Part shown: one piece after another, positions 8,602-18,153 of the stretch | How positions within the stretch are numbered: position 1 is the stretch's first letter | Layout: each line of letters begins with the position of its first letter | Assembly: GCA_036939355.1 (NCBI GenBank) | Contig: JALLAP010000015.1 | Coordinates: forward strand, 1-29,574 | Direction: 5' to 3' | DNA length: 29,574 nucleotides | DNA from: Thalassiosira profunda | Lineage: Eukaryota > Bacillariophyta > Thalassiosirophyceae > Thalassiosirales > Thalassiosiraceae | Made by a program: the position numbers and the translations under genes | The notes under the pieces: model-generated | The model's input: the letters and a program-made list of their open reading frames with translations, nothing else | The model's database searches: none | What the model was told of the DNA's origin: nothing

Positions 8602-9201
8602 CTTGGCCGATAGAATTGCAATTGATGGCGCCAGCAATCTCGCGCGAGCTTGGTGCCGTGGCTGGCAAGCCATAATAATGTGACCGCTGCGCCGCTCGGC
8701 GGCGTCGGCCTGGCGAGGGAGGGGCGACGGCGCGCAACGATCCGCTCCCGCATGATCGACTTTTCGGGCAATGGGCCTAAACTCCATAGAGTATCGAGAG
8801 TTGAGCCAATGCAAACGCTTCACCATTCATTTTCGCGCCCGCGACGGACCCTAATACAGTCAGGGCGCCACCCCCGCCGCCGCCTCGATTGCAGCCCCAT
8901 TGCCGCCGCTCGCGGGTTGGTGCGGCAGCAAGGTGCCAAGCAAAAGCAACACGCGTCCACTGCCGACAAGGCTACAAGCTTCATGCAATTTTTACACAGT
9001 CGTAAGCATACGACACCTTCGAACAACGAAGCTTGAGTCTTCACCTCCCGCGCGCCCAAAAATCTGCGTCACCTTGCTCTTCTTTGCCAGCGCAACCTGC
9101 TATGCCCGCCGGCCACGGCGCCGCCCTCGCTCATAAATTCAAGCATCGGACCCCTACTTACCTACTGCCTCGGTGCACGTCAAGCAAACAACTGAGCGGT
9201 C
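8602..9201. promoter_or_regulatory. Divergent promoter region, ankyrin B / glycine-rich protein
   Basis: 600 bp between minus and plus genes. Two blocks are shared with other ankyrin genes: 8726-8760, containing GACGGCGCGCAACG, CTCCCGCATGATCGA and then TTTTCGGGC, and AAAAGCAACACGCGTC at 8942-8957. They lie about 125-160 and 340-355 bp upstream of the ankyrin B start. CTTACCTACTGCC near 9158 resembles CTTACCTACCTACGG upstream of the dioxygenases. Confidence 0.5.
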
Positions 9202-10359
9202 ATGCCCACCCGCCGAGAGGTCGCCGCGGTCCTCGAGGGGCTGCGCGTCGTCGACGCCCAATCTGATCCTCAACTTCGCGAGAGCGTCGCCACCTCCGTC
9301 GCCACCGCGCTCGAGGCGAGGGACGATATAACCCCCGAAGAGATGGAGCGGGTGGCGAGCCGGGTATCCCTCGCGGCGTCGCTGGCAAGGACGGAGGTGT
9401 CGGAATCGGAGTCTACCGAGGGCTCGTTGTGTGAAGAGGACGACGACGACGACGAGGAGGAGGAGGAGGCGATGGATAACGAGGGGGCGGGCACCTTCGA
9501 TATCGAGGTGGTGGAGGAGCACGTCAAGCCGGAAGACGAGCCGACCGGAGGCTCCGATCGTCGCAAAATTTTTGCCATCAACTGTGAGCGGCCGCAGCTG
9601 CAGCTGCAAGAGCGACGCATTGCGGAAAAGAAGGAGCCCCTGCATCTCTCGGGCGAATCGAATGCGGAGCCGGACCGGAGGGGCAAGTTTGACTCCAATT
9701 TCCTACGACCTCGGCAGCGACAGGAGCCAGAGACACATCTCGTGTACGAAGAGTTGCCGAGCTCAATAGATGCAATCGTCGAGAGCGAACCAAGTTCATG
9801 TACCAAAGACGATGACACAACAAACACACGTGACGACGAAAGCAGCACCAAAGACCGAGCGCCAGAACGGAGAAACAGCCTCCTTCAATCCATCGCCGAC
9901 GACTTCGTGCCCCAACGCGGCGGCGACTTCAAATTGTTGCGCGCAATCGGCCGCACAGCCGCCGTCAACGCCGCCGTGCTAGTAACAGCCGCTACAGGAG
10001 GCGCTGCCGGGGCCGTCGGCTACGCCGCCGGGGGCGCCATCACCTCGAAACGCCTCGTCGACGGCCTCGTCGCCAACGACGACAAGGAAGTGACCAAGAG
10101 TCTGGCCGTGTATGGGTGCGCCACGGGCGCGAGCGTGGCCGGGCAGGCCATCACAGGAGCTTTGATGATTGGACTGGCGGGGGCGAGCTTGCCACTGGCC
10201 GGGGCCATGGCGTTCGGGGTGGGGTGCTGCAGCGGCATCACGGCGGGGGCGCTGAGCGAGTGGACGGTCGACAGATGCATGGACAGCAATGGAAAGGACG
10301 CCGCTCCTGCGGGGACGAGCAATACGAAGAGTGTTGGTGCCGGATGTGCAGAAGAGTAA
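9202..10359 (+). CDS. Hypothetical acidic protein with Gly/Ala-rich membrane-like C-terminus
   Basis: 385 residues, one exon, family not recognised. The N-terminal 60 residues look helical (TRREVAAVLEGLRVVDAQ). An acidic run at about 79-89 (EEDDDDDEEEEE) precedes a polar, probably disordered middle to about 235. From about 250 to 355 the sequence becomes Gly/Ala-rich and hydrophobic: NAAVLVTAATGGAAGAVGY, AVYGCATGASVAGQAITGA and GLAGASLPLAGAMAFGVG. Regularly spaced small residues resemble glycine-zipper membrane helices. I infer three or four membrane-associated helices; Cys pairs at 342-343 and Cys at 382 may be incidental. ATG at 9202 is the first Met of the frame, 600 bp from ankyrin B, which is divergent. 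Function cannot be assigned. The long open frame with consistent composition supports a real gene. Confidence 0.7.
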   Translation: MPTRREVAAVLEGLRVVDAQSDPQLRESVATSVATALEARDDITPEEMERVASRVSLAASLARTEVSESESTEGSLCEEDDDDDEEEEEAMDNEGAGTFDIEVVEEHVKPEDEPTGGSDRRKIFAINCERPQLQLQERRIAEKKEPLHLSGESNAEPDRRGKFDSNFLRPRQRQEPETHLVYEELPSSIDAIVESEPSSCTKDDDTTNTRDDESSTKDRAPERRNSLLQSIADDFVPQRGGDFKLLRAIGRTAAVNAAVLVTAATGGAAGAVGYAAGGAITSKRLVDGLVANDDKEVTKSLAVYGCATGASVAGQAITGALMIGLAGASLPLAGAMAFGVGCCSGITAGALSEWTVDRCMDSNGKDAAPAGTSNTKSVGAGCAEE

Positions 10360-10473
10360 TGTAGCCTGTAAATGAAATGTGTTGACGAGTAAGGTATCCT
10401 CGAACATAGAGTGTAGACTCTACTCATACGATTTATCTCGGAGTGCACTCTCATTTCAATGCAGTCTTTCCCG

Positions 10474-10512
10474 GGGCCGAGCGCGATCGTCCAGGCAAAT
10501 TATCATAAGCTT
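10474..10512. promoter_or_regulatory. Shared 3' element of ankyrin C
   Basis: GGGCCGAGCGCGATCGTCC with a following AAATTATCATAAGCTT matches elements after ankyrin B and H. It lies in the 220 bp (10360-10579) separating the convergent glycine-rich gene and ankyrin C. Confidence 0.45.
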
Positions 10513-10579
10513 GGTGCAATATAGGCGAACGAGATCATACAAACAATTCATAAGCGTTTGGCGCATCTGCGCTCCTCGA

Positions 10580-12031
10580 TCAAAGCGCCACAGTCTCCGG
10601 ATGAGCGAGCAGCAAGCGCCATACCGCATCGACATATTCTACGCTGTTGCGATCGACCCGATCAGACTCCCACAGCAAATGAATCGAGAGCTTGCCTCCG
10701 TTGTTGGGTTCCGATACCGACGGAACGCCGCGCTCCAAAAGGTATTTCACCACGCCGGTATTTCCGCCGCGGCATGCGTAGTGGAGCGCAGAATTCTTCT
10801 GCAAATCGAGTGCGTTCAAATGGATGTCGAGAAGCCCGAGCAGGTACTGCACTACGTCGACCGTGCTGAATTCACAGGCAACGTGCAGAGGATATGCGAG
10901 AGTGTTGTCAGATACTCGCAGGGCAGAGGGATTCCTCGCGAATAGCAGCTTGACGGCGCCCAGGGATGCATTATTCCGCAGCGCACGATGGAGCGGGAGC
11001 CAGCCATTCTCATCTACCGTGTGCATTGCCCGAGTATCTTCAGCCAGCTGGACGTAGGGGAGTTGCGATTCCAAGAACTCACGCAACTCCGGCGCACTAA
11101 CAACATCAAATGGCGTTCTCCCATGCATGTCTCCAACATTGATGGCCTCCGGATACGCATCAAAGAGATGACGCACCGAATCAAGGCAAACTGTTGTGGC
11201 ATCGGTTGTGGCCATGCACGCACCATGCAACGGCAGGCACTGGCCCGCTCCAGCCTTTGACGCACTGTCCGGGTCCTTCGCCAGCAGATAGCGGATGATA
11301 TCGACTTTGTGTTGCCCGTCAGATTCTGCCGCACAGTGGATTGGGAGGTCGCCCTCTCTATCCCTCGCGTCAATACTCTCGGGATAGAGCTCGAGCAAAC
11401 ACTTGACAGTCTCAATCTCTCCCCCATAGCACGCATGATGGAATGGCAAAAGCCCGTTCCCGGTCCGAACCCTTGGTGATTCTGGGTAGGCATCGATGAG
11501 CCTCTTGCAAAATAAGAGAGGTTTGCCACTCCCGCTAGCAACATGAATCGGTAGATTGCCCATGCCGTTCACTATTGTCACTGGATCAGGAACCGCACTA
11601 AGCAGCAGGTTCAGGATGGCCAACTGCGCTGTCTCGTCTGCGCTTCTGTTGTGGCAAAGAGTGTGCAGGGGTAGATTCCCCTCGTCGTCTCGACAATTGG
11701 CTGACTCCGGCCAGCGATCCAGAAGCACTCGAATTATCCTCGGATCGAGGTTCTCGTTCTCGCAGGCTCGATGAAGCGGCAGCCGTTCATAGTTATCGTT
11801 CGATCTAGCCGCATCAGGGAGCTCGCCGAGAAGGTACTCAACGATCTCCAACGTCACTCGCTCGTTTCCACATGCCTCGAGGAAGAAGTTGGAATGTCGA
11901 ACGGCGTCGGGCGGGATGCCCACAATTCTCTCCTGCACCCCCTCCAACGCTAGGTCGCCATGATGGCAGTAGTCTTCCAACCTCTGCACGCGGCGTGCCA
12001 TGTCCAGCTGCTCGCCGCCTCGCTCGTTCAT
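10580..12031 (-). CDS. Ankyrin-repeat protein C
   Basis: 483 residues from MNERGGEQLDMARRV at 12031. The open frame runs on to 12376 but that part has no counterpart among relatives. The N-terminal module reads VQRLEDYCHHG, LALEGVQERIVGIPPDAV. About 11 ankyrin repeats follow, including RLPLHRACENENLDPRI, LLPFHHACYGGEIETVK, DLPIHCAAESDGQHKVD and CLPLHGACM. In the middle a repeat lacks its second helix and instead carries GRTPFDVVSAPELREFL, a feature shared by the whole family. The C-terminal block is WLPLHRALRNNASLGAVK, AFPLH-type repeat (here AYPLHVACEFSTV), STLHYACRGGN-type repeat (ALHYACRGGNTG) and LSIHLLWESDRVDRNS, ending LLLAHPETVAL. No signal peptide or enzyme domain. Head-to-head with the coiled-coil gene. 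Likely a soluble scaffold; partner unknown. Confidence 0.9.
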   Translation of the reverse strand: MNERGGEQLDMARRVQRLEDYCHHGDLALEGVQERIVGIPPDAVRHSNFFLEACGNERVTLEIVEYLLGELPDAARSNDNYERLPLHRACENENLDPRIIRVLLDRWPESANCRDDEGNLPLHTLCHNRSADETAQLAILNLLLSAVPDPVTIVNGMGNLPIHVASGSGKPLLFCKRLIDAYPESPRVRTGNGLLPFHHACYGGEIETVKCLLELYPESIDARDREGDLPIHCAAESDGQHKVDIIRYLLAKDPDSASKAGAGQCLPLHGACMATTDATTVCLDSVRHLFDAYPEAINVGDMHGRTPFDVVSAPELREFLESQLPYVQLAEDTRAMHTVDENGWLPLHRALRNNASLGAVKLLFARNPSALRVSDNTLAYPLHVACEFSTVDVVQYLLGLLDIHLNALDLQKNSALHYACRGGNTGVVKYLLERGVPSVSEPNNGGKLSIHLLWESDRVDRNSVEYVDAVWRLLLAHPETVAL

Positions 12032-12685
12032 CTTGGACAATTGCGCGATGATGCTCACAAGAGTGCTCGAGCCGCAATAATAATGTGGCCGGCGGCGCAG
12101 GCCCGGCGAGGGAGGGTCGACGGCGCGCAACGGGCCACTCCCGCATGATCGATTTCGGGAGTATCGAGATTTGTGCCACATGCAAACTAGATATTCGACG
12201 CTTACGCCCACAAGCCCTCCAATCGGGCCGTCTCGATCGGCCGGGTGCACGCCCCCCGTTTGCCTGCGCGCGCGGGCGGTATATCGCAGTTGGGGTCTCG
12301 GTGCCAACAAAAGCAACATGCGTCCGTCCAACTTGGTGTAGTCCTTACCTTCGCCCCGCGATGACTTTTGAGACATTATTCATGTAGGAATCAATAAATA
12401 AATTTTATACTGATTCCTTGAGTAGATATGTGGTGTAGGAATGCAGAGGGCACATCAAAGGGGCTGAAATCACAGAAGCCCGGCGGGGCAACACAATGGG
12501 CTGGATGGCAAAGGCAAGGAAGAAAGAATGCAAAGCAAGAGGGTCACCGCATGCAGCATGCCGCGACGCGTTAACTCACATGCAGTTCGTCCGAACGACG
12601 TATCATTGCAAAGCACAAAGTGAAGAGCAAGTGAAGAGCACAGCCTCATCCGCCCCAAAATCCGCGTCCAACCAACCGTCCAACC
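12032..12685. promoter_or_regulatory. Divergent promoter region, ankyrin C / coiled-coil gene
   Basis: 654 bp. The shared block GACGGCGCGCAACG...CTCCCGCATGATCGA is at 12119-12152, 88-121 bp upstream of the ankyrin C start. AAAAGCAACATGCGTC at 12309-12324 differs by one base from the 16-mer of genes B and H. ACGCGT at 12566-12571 lies about 115 bp before the coiled-coil gene start. An AT-rich stretch (ATAAATAAATTTTATA) is at about 12393. Confidence 0.5.
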
Positions 12686-14452
12686 ATGTCCAAGCCGTCG
12701 CCCGCCGCGGCGAAAAAAGGCTCGCCCCGCGGCGTCGTCGACGTCTTCCGCGACCGGCCGCGGGCGGGTCCTCCGCCCTTCCCGAGCGGCGACGGCGGGC
12801 AGAGGAGCCCCCTGGAAAGCGAGGGGAGCCAGAGCTACCGGGACATGCTCCGCGCCGAGGCCGCGCGGGAGGCGCCGACGAAGGAGCGGCAGGCGGCGGA
12901 TGCCGCGGCCGACGCCAACGAGCTCCGAAATCAGCTCGAACAAGAGCAGCGCGAGCTCGTCAGGCGGCAGGAGGAATTGGACCGGCGCCTAAAAGAGGAG
13001 GAGGAAATGCAGCGCCTCCGAAGACAGCGAGAGGAATTGCAGCGGCGGCAGGCCGCGCTGCTGGCCGAGGAGCGGGCGATGGAGCGGCGTTTGCGAGAGA
13101 AGGCCGACGCACTCAAGCGGATGGAGCGGCAGCAGAACGAGGCACCGCGGTCCTTCCGAGGCCTGCCGTCGGAGCTCGTGGCGCCCGACCTAACGAAAAG
13201 CCATTCATCGGACGCCTACATGGATACCACTCCCGTTGTCCAACCGGCGCCCTCGTCGGGAATGCGGCGCAAATGGCAAGCCATGCTGCAGCGCCGGGCG
13301 CCCCGGAGCGGCGCTTCCATCAGTGACTCCTCTAGTGTGGACGTCGAGCGCAGCGACGACGATAAGTACTCGAAGATCGGCAAGCCCAGCAACGACAGCG
13401 CAGCATCGCTCGCCACGGCCAAATCTGCCGGTAGACGGGCTGACAGCCGCCCGTTCGATCGGGAGCGCCGCAACCTCGCCTTGACAATCGTGCGCAAGAT
13501 TCTCCGCGCCATCTTGACGGACGTCGACGACGAGACGCTCATGCGCGAGGACACCGACGGGATCACCGTCGCCATTACACTGCTGAAAGAGGCGACGATC
13601 GGACTGCTCATCGCCCTCTTCGTCGTGTCCCTCGTGTTGTTCATCGATCACCGCTTCCTCCTGGGATTGCCGACGGCGCGCAACTTCCGCAGGGCCACGT
13701 ACCATTTGATGGACGACAAGGAGACGTTGCAGACGTTCGAGGAAGCGGCGGGGGTGAAGTTCGTGGACGAGGAGGAGTACGCGGCGATGCGCGAGGAGAT
13801 TGACAAGGCGGCCAACCGCACGAAATTGGCCACATCGATTCTCGCACAGCGCTCGAGGGACTTGTGGGATACGGAGAGGGAGGTGGCCTCTCAAGTGGCG
13901 GAAGTTTCGACCATCGCCAAGCACCTCGATTTGGAGCGGTACTGCGAGCGGTGCGTGTGGAACCCTCGCCGCAGCGTGCGCTTGTGCGCCGTCCAAACCC
14001 GTGCCCTCGAGGCCCCGTACCAAAGCGACAAGGTCGGCGATCTCTTCGCCTCGTTGAAGAAGCGGTCGTGCGCCAAGTTCGAGGACAAGCTGGTGAAAGC
14101 GTGGGATTCGAAGCGGAGCCCGTTCTGTGCCGAGTGCGAGGCCGCCCCCGGTGCGATGTGCTCGACGCAGGCACGGGATTTGAGCGGGAAGCACAATGTG
14201 AGCCCCGTCCGGGCCATGGCGCGGTTGATGATCAAAAATCCGCGGTGCCGGCGAGCGAGTCGAGAGGAGGAGGAGGAGCGATTGAGGCACTTTTGCCCCG
14301 ACTGCAAGTGGGACGGATCGAGGACGTGCCAGCAGCGGGTGGGGTACTTAATGTACAAGGACAAGTATCCGGCGCGGCGGGCGATTCTGTCGGCGATGCA
14401 GAGGGAGGGGTGTTACCGGAGGAAACTGGAGGCAGTGCCGGCGTTCGTGTGA
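12686..14452 (+). CDS. Coiled-coil, single-pass membrane, Cys-rich protein
   Basis: 588 residues, one exon, family not recognised. Residues 1-60 are Pro/Gly/Arg-rich. A long charged coiled coil spans about 66-150 (ELRNQLEQEQRELVRRQEEL). A Ser-rich linker (about 170-250) follows. A hydrophobic segment at 305-320 (IGLLIALFVVSLVLFI) is the only clear membrane span. The C-terminal 180 residues hold paired Cys: YCERC 419-423, FCAEC 480-484, FCPDC 536-540 and single Cys at 434, 462, 492, 521, 548 and 576, suggesting zinc ribbons or disulfides. The N-terminal half carries no signal peptide, so a signal-anchor topology is likely. Relics of the last Cys block and part of the coiled coil lie at 6949-7359 and 26940-27431, so this is the intact member of a small family. 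In all three places the neighbour on the left is a divergent ankyrin gene. Confidence 0.85.
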   Translation: MSKPSPAAAKKGSPRGVVDVFRDRPRAGPPPFPSGDGGQRSPLESEGSQSYRDMLRAEAAREAPTKERQAADAAADANELRNQLEQEQRELVRRQEELDRRLKEEEEMQRLRRQREELQRRQAALLAEERAMERRLREKADALKRMERQQNEAPRSFRGLPSELVAPDLTKSHSSDAYMDTTPVVQPAPSSGMRRKWQAMLQRRAPRSGASISDSSSVDVERSDDDKYSKIGKPSNDSAASLATAKSAGRRADSRPFDRERRNLALTIVRKILRAILTDVDDETLMREDTDGITVAITLLKEATIGLLIALFVVSLVLFIDHRFLLGLPTARNFRRATYHLMDDKETLQTFEEAAGVKFVDEEEYAAMREEIDKAANRTKLATSILAQRSRDLWDTEREVASQVAEVSTIAKHLDLERYCERCVWNPRRSVRLCAVQTRALEAPYQSDKVGDLFASLKKRSCAKFEDKLVKAWDSKRSPFCAECEAAPGAMCSTQARDLSGKHNVSPVRAMARLMIKNPRCRRASREEEEERLRHFCPDCKWDGSRTCQQRVGYLMYKDKYPARRAILSAMQREGCYRRKLEAVPAFV

Positions 14453-14660
14453 GAGGAGGCTTGAAAGAGAGCCGCCGGCACTGGACGAGTAGTGACGAAT
14501 CGTACATAGAAATGATCAGAGGTCAATCTAATAGGAACACTCTGGTGAGGGCTGCCGTAACATTAGGTAGATAGTGAGTTGCTTTAAGGGTCTTTTCTCA
14601 TCTCGTGTGATATTGGGACGGGACGCAAACAAGAGCTATGGTCTAGGTCATCGGTCTCGA

Positions 14661-16232
14661 TCAATGCGTCACAGTCTCCGTATGGGCAAGAAGCAAGAGC
14701 CAATTGGCCTCCACATACTCCACGCTATCGCGATCGACGCGGTCGGATTCCCACAACAAATGAATGGGAAGCTTGTCGTCGTCGTTCGGCTCTGAAACTG
14801 AAGGGACGTGTCGCTCCAACAAGTATTTTACAACACCGGTATTGCCGCCGCGACACGCGTAGTGGAGGGTGGAATCCTTTTGGAAATCGAGCGAGTGCAG
14901 ATGGATGTCGAGAAGCCCGAGTAGATGCTGGACTACACTGACCGTGCTGAATTCGCAAGCGATGTGCAGCGGAAACGCCAACTGGTTGACAGCTACTCGC
15001 AGGGCAGAGGGATTAGCCGCGATCAGCAGCTTGATAGCGCCCAGATGAGTACCACTCTGCAGGGCATGATGGAGCGGGAGCCATCCATCCTCATCCGGCG
15101 TCTGCATTGCCCTGCTATCTCGCGCTCGGAGGACGTAGCCCATCTGTTCTTCCAGGAATTGCTTCACTGCAATACCTCCTTCTCTCCTTGCGACATCAAG
15201 TGGGGTTCTCCCACCAGCTACTCCAATGGTGATGGCCTCTGGATATGCATCGAAAAGGAGGCGCACCGAATCGAGGCAATTTCGTCGACATGCATAATGA
15301 AAGGGCAGGCGCTGATCACTTCCGGTTTTTGACGCACAGTCAGGGTCCTTCGCCAGCAGATACCGGATAATGTCAGCTTTGTGTTTTCCGAAGGAGGACA
15401 CCACACAGTGGATTGGGAGGTCGTCCTCTCTATTCCTCGCATCAATACTCTCAGGATCAAGCTCAATCAGGCACTTCACAGTCTTCACATCTCCATAATA
15501 GCACGCAAGATGGATGGGCAAGTATCCGTCTCCATCCTGAACCCTCAGCGATTCTGGGTGGGCATCGATGAGCCTCTTGTAGAATGAGGGAGGTTTGTGC
15601 CCGTACCTCAAGGCCTTACAAATCGGTAGATCGCCGTTGTCGTCCTCTAGCGTCACCGAATCAGGAGCTGCATCGAGCAGTAGGTCCACGATGGCCAACA
15701 AATCTGTCTCTTCTGCGCTGCTGCTGTCGCAAAGACGATGTAGAGGAAGGTCCCCACTGTTGTTCCGACGGTTGACTGACTCCGGCCAGCGATCCAGAAG
15801 CAGTCGAACTATCCCCGGATCCAGCTTGCCTTGTGCACAAGCACAATGAAGAGGCGAATAGCCGTTTCCACCGCTCGATCGGGCCGCCTCTGGGAACGCA
15901 CGAAGGAGACACTCAACCATCCCCAACGTCACTCTCCTGTTCATGCAAACCCAGTGAAGGGGCAAACATCCCTCCCGTTCATCAATCGACTGGACCGCCT
16001 CTGGGAATGTATCGAGAAGACACTCGATCATCTCCAACGTCACGCTCTCGTTTCCGCATGCATAATGAAAGAAATCCGAACCTCGCACGGCGTCGGGCGG
16101 GATGCCCTCAATTCTCTCTCGCAGCCCCTCTAGTGAAAGCTTCATGATGAAGGGATTTTTTTCACAGTAGTCTTCCAACTCCCTCACGCGGCGCGCGATC
16201 TTCCGCTGTTCGTCGTCCCGCCGCTCGCTCAT
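14661..16232 (-). CDS. Ankyrin-repeat protein D, long form
   Basis: 523 residues from MSERRDDEQRKIARRV at 16232; the frame is open to 16619 but that extension is low-complexity and unmatched. The N-terminal module is LEDYCEKN, LSLEGLRERIEGIPPDAV. About 12 repeats follow. Compared with genes C and F there is one additional early repeat (CLPLHWVCMNRRVTLGMVEC) resembling the first repeat, so internal duplication probably explains the length. Family marks are the GRTPLDVARREGG element in place of a helix and the C-terminal WLPLHHALQ, AFPLHIACEFSTV, STLHYACRGGNTG and KLPIHLLWESDRVDRDS, ending LLLAHTETVTH. It is convergent with the coiled-coil gene (208 bp between stops) and divergent from gene E. 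Probably a soluble binding protein. Confidence 0.9.
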   Translation of the reverse strand: MSERRDDEQRKIARRVRELEDYCEKNPFIMKLSLEGLRERIEGIPPDAVRGSDFFHYACGNESVTLEMIECLLDTFPEAVQSIDEREGCLPLHWVCMNRRVTLGMVECLLRAFPEAARSSGGNGYSPLHCACAQGKLDPGIVRLLLDRWPESVNRRNNSGDLPLHRLCDSSSAEETDLLAIVDLLLDAAPDSVTLEDDNGDLPICKALRYGHKPPSFYKRLIDAHPESLRVQDGDGYLPIHLACYYGDVKTVKCLIELDPESIDARNREDDLPIHCVVSSFGKHKADIIRYLLAKDPDCASKTGSDQRLPFHYACRRNCLDSVRLLFDAYPEAITIGVAGGRTPLDVARREGGIAVKQFLEEQMGYVLRARDSRAMQTPDEDGWLPLHHALQSGTHLGAIKLLIAANPSALRVAVNQLAFPLHIACEFSTVSVVQHLLGLLDIHLHSLDFQKDSTLHYACRGGNTGVVKYLLERHVPSVSEPNDDDKLPIHLLWESDRVDRDSVEYVEANWLLLLAHTETVTH

Positions 16233-16688
16233 GTTGGTGATATTGTTTTTATGACCACGTCCCCTCGCGCCAGAAAATAGGCACACTAGCCGCTGCTTCG
16301 GGGTGGAGGGACGCGGCGGGGCAGGGGGCAGCGCTGGTTGTGTTTGATGTTGTTGATGCTTGATGCGAAAGATCTGTGAGAGGGAAAGAGGGAGGGAAGG
16401 AGAGGAGCCGCCGCACCCCCACCCCCCACCCCGCCCGCCCGTCTTGTCCGTGCCCGCCCCGCCCCAGCCAGCGCACCTCCATCTACTCGACGCGGCCATC
16501 GGCATTTGCCCTGGTTCGGCGGTGCCCCTCTTACCGGCATATTGTGCCTTTTGGCCGGCGCGGGCAGTGGTCCTAAAATATCGCCGGGCGGAAGGTAGCA
16601 TAATAGCAGGGCGCGACAAATTTTCATTTGCTTGGCTTGCTCTCTGTGAGCGCCTCGTTGGGTTGCAATTGCAGTTGTATCAGCCAAC
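16233..16688. promoter_or_regulatory. Divergent promoter between ankyrin D and E
   Basis: 456 bp between two head-to-head family members. The plus strand has a purine tract at about 16377-16406. It is followed by C-runs at 16416-16440, which on the minus strand give G-runs of 5, 6, 4, 3 and 3 with loops of one base: strong quadruplex potential. The upstream blocks of genes B, C and H are not seen here. Confidence 0.45.
16415..16440 (-). other. Potential G-quadruplex in divergent promoter
   Basis: The minus strand reads as five consecutive G-runs with one-base loops, next to a polypurine tract. Sequence potential only. Confidence 0.45.
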
Positions 16689-18153
16689 ATGGACGAGCGA
16701 GGAGAGCAGGACGACGAGCGGCGGAACATAGCACGTCACGTCTGGGAGTTGGAACGTTACTGCGATGGCGACGATCTCACACTGGAGGGGCTGCAGGAGC
16801 GAGTTCGCGGCATCCCGCCCGACGTCGCGCTGGGCCCGAACATTTTCCACCGGGTGTGCCAATACGGGGGAGCGACGTTGGGGATGATCGAGTGCCTTCT
16901 CGATGCATTTCCAGAGGCGGCCAGATCGATTGATGGCAATGGCTGTTCGCCCCTTCACTGGGCTTGCATGAACAAGAATCTGGATCCGAGGTTGTCCGGC
17001 TGCTTTTGGATTCCTGGCCCGGGTCAGTCAATCATCGAAGCAACGGTGGGATGGTTCCTCTGCACTGCCTTTGCAACAACAGCAGCGTTGATGTTTCAGC
17101 TGCATTGGCCATCCTGGACCTGCTGCTCGATGCAGCTCCTCTTTCAGCGACGATAGCGAACATCCATGCGCGCCTTCCAATTCATTTTGCTAGCTATACG
17201 GGCAAATCCTTCCCGTTCTGCAAGAGGCTCATCGATGCCTACCCAGAATCGCTGAGGGTTCAGAGTAGAGCAGGTTATTTGCCAGTCCATAGTGCGTGCT
17301 ATGGAAGCAACTTTGAGATGGTGAAGTTTCTGATTGAGCTGTGTCCAGAGAGTATTGATGCCAGGGAGAGAAATGGCAATCTCACAATCCACGGCGCAGC
17401 AGAGGCCACCCCGTGCGAACACAAAGCTGAAATCATCAGATATCTGCTGTCGAAGGACCCTAATTGTGCGTCGAAGACGGGACGGAACCAGTCCTTGCCA
17501 TTGCATTTACGTGTGCATGTCGAAATACTTGCCTCGATGCTGTGCGTCTCCTCTTCGATGCATATCCGGAGGCCATCACTATCCGAGATGGACTTCCAAA
17601 TTTGCCGAGTGGGGTGACGCCACTGGGTGCAGCGAGAGGACCAGAAGTGCGTACGTTCTTGGAGAAGCAACTCGCCTACGCCCGTCTGGCCGAAGATACC
17701 GGGGCACTGCGCACGCCAGATGAGAATGGCTGGCTTCCGCTCCATCGTGCGCTGCGGGACAATGCATCCCTGGGCGCCATCAAACTGCTGATCGCGGGGA
17801 ATCCTGATGCTATGCATATATCTGAGAACCAATCGGCGTTTCCGTTGCACATCGCTTGCGAGTTCAGCGCGGTCGGCGTAGTGCAGTACCTGCTGGGGCT
17901 TCCAAACAACCACTTGCACGCGCTCGATTTGCTGAGCGATTCCGCCCTCCACTACGCAATCCGCGGTGGAAACCTTGGCGCGGTCAATTGCCTCCTGGAG
18001 AGAGGCGTTCCTTTGGTATCGGAGCCAGACAGAAATGGCAAGCTTCCGATTCATTTGCTGTGGGAGTCTGATGGTGTCAATCGTGATAGCGTGGAGTATG
18101 TGGAGGTGGTATGGCGCTTGCTGCTCGCTCACCCGGAGACTGTGGCACCTTGA
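16689..18153 (+). pseudogene. Ankyrin-repeat gene E, plus strand, two frameshifts
   Basis: The only family member on the plus strand. It starts at MDERGEQDDERRNIARHV (16689), with module LTLEGLQERVRGIPPDV and first repeats ending CMNKNLDPR. One base is missing next to 16991 (AGGTTGTCC against AGGATTGTCC-type sequence in relatives). The frame then resumes as VRLLLDSWPGSVNHRSNGG and runs through four more repeats. A second shift of the same sense lies at about 17505-17509, inside LPLH. The last frame reads TCACRNTCLDAVRLLFDAYP onward to LLLAHPETVAP and the stop at 18153. Between the shifts the sequence is clean and family-like. So it is either a recent pseudogene or a gene with two sequencing indels; restored length would match genes C and F. 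Confidence 0.8.

Larger units (their letters stand above)
1069..8957. repeat. Segmental duplication, copy 1
   Basis: This block recurs with the same gene order and orientations at about 18781-29460: truncated Cys-rich gene, dioxygenase, UPF0301 gene, ankyrin gene, coiled-coil relic, ankyrin gene. The two dioxygenase genes and the two UPF0301 genes are nearly identical over long stretches. Intergenic sequence is also shared, for example the segment just upstream of each dioxygenase start and the 16-mer near 8942. The left edge is sharp at about 1069. The right edge is judged from the last recognisable shared promoter block. Boundaries are by eye, without alignment. Confidence 0.85.

Noticed and set aside
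8602..8826. N-terminal extension of ankyrin B (similarly 12032-12376 for C, 16233-16619 for D and 26317-26415 for G)
   Set aside because: Relatives share the inner Met and following module; the extensions are dissimilar and, for B and C, overlap conserved upstream blocks.
13205..14290. 361-residue open frame on the minus strand
   Set aside because: Antisense to the coiled-coil/Cys-rich gene; composition is a GC-rich shadow and no motif is seen.
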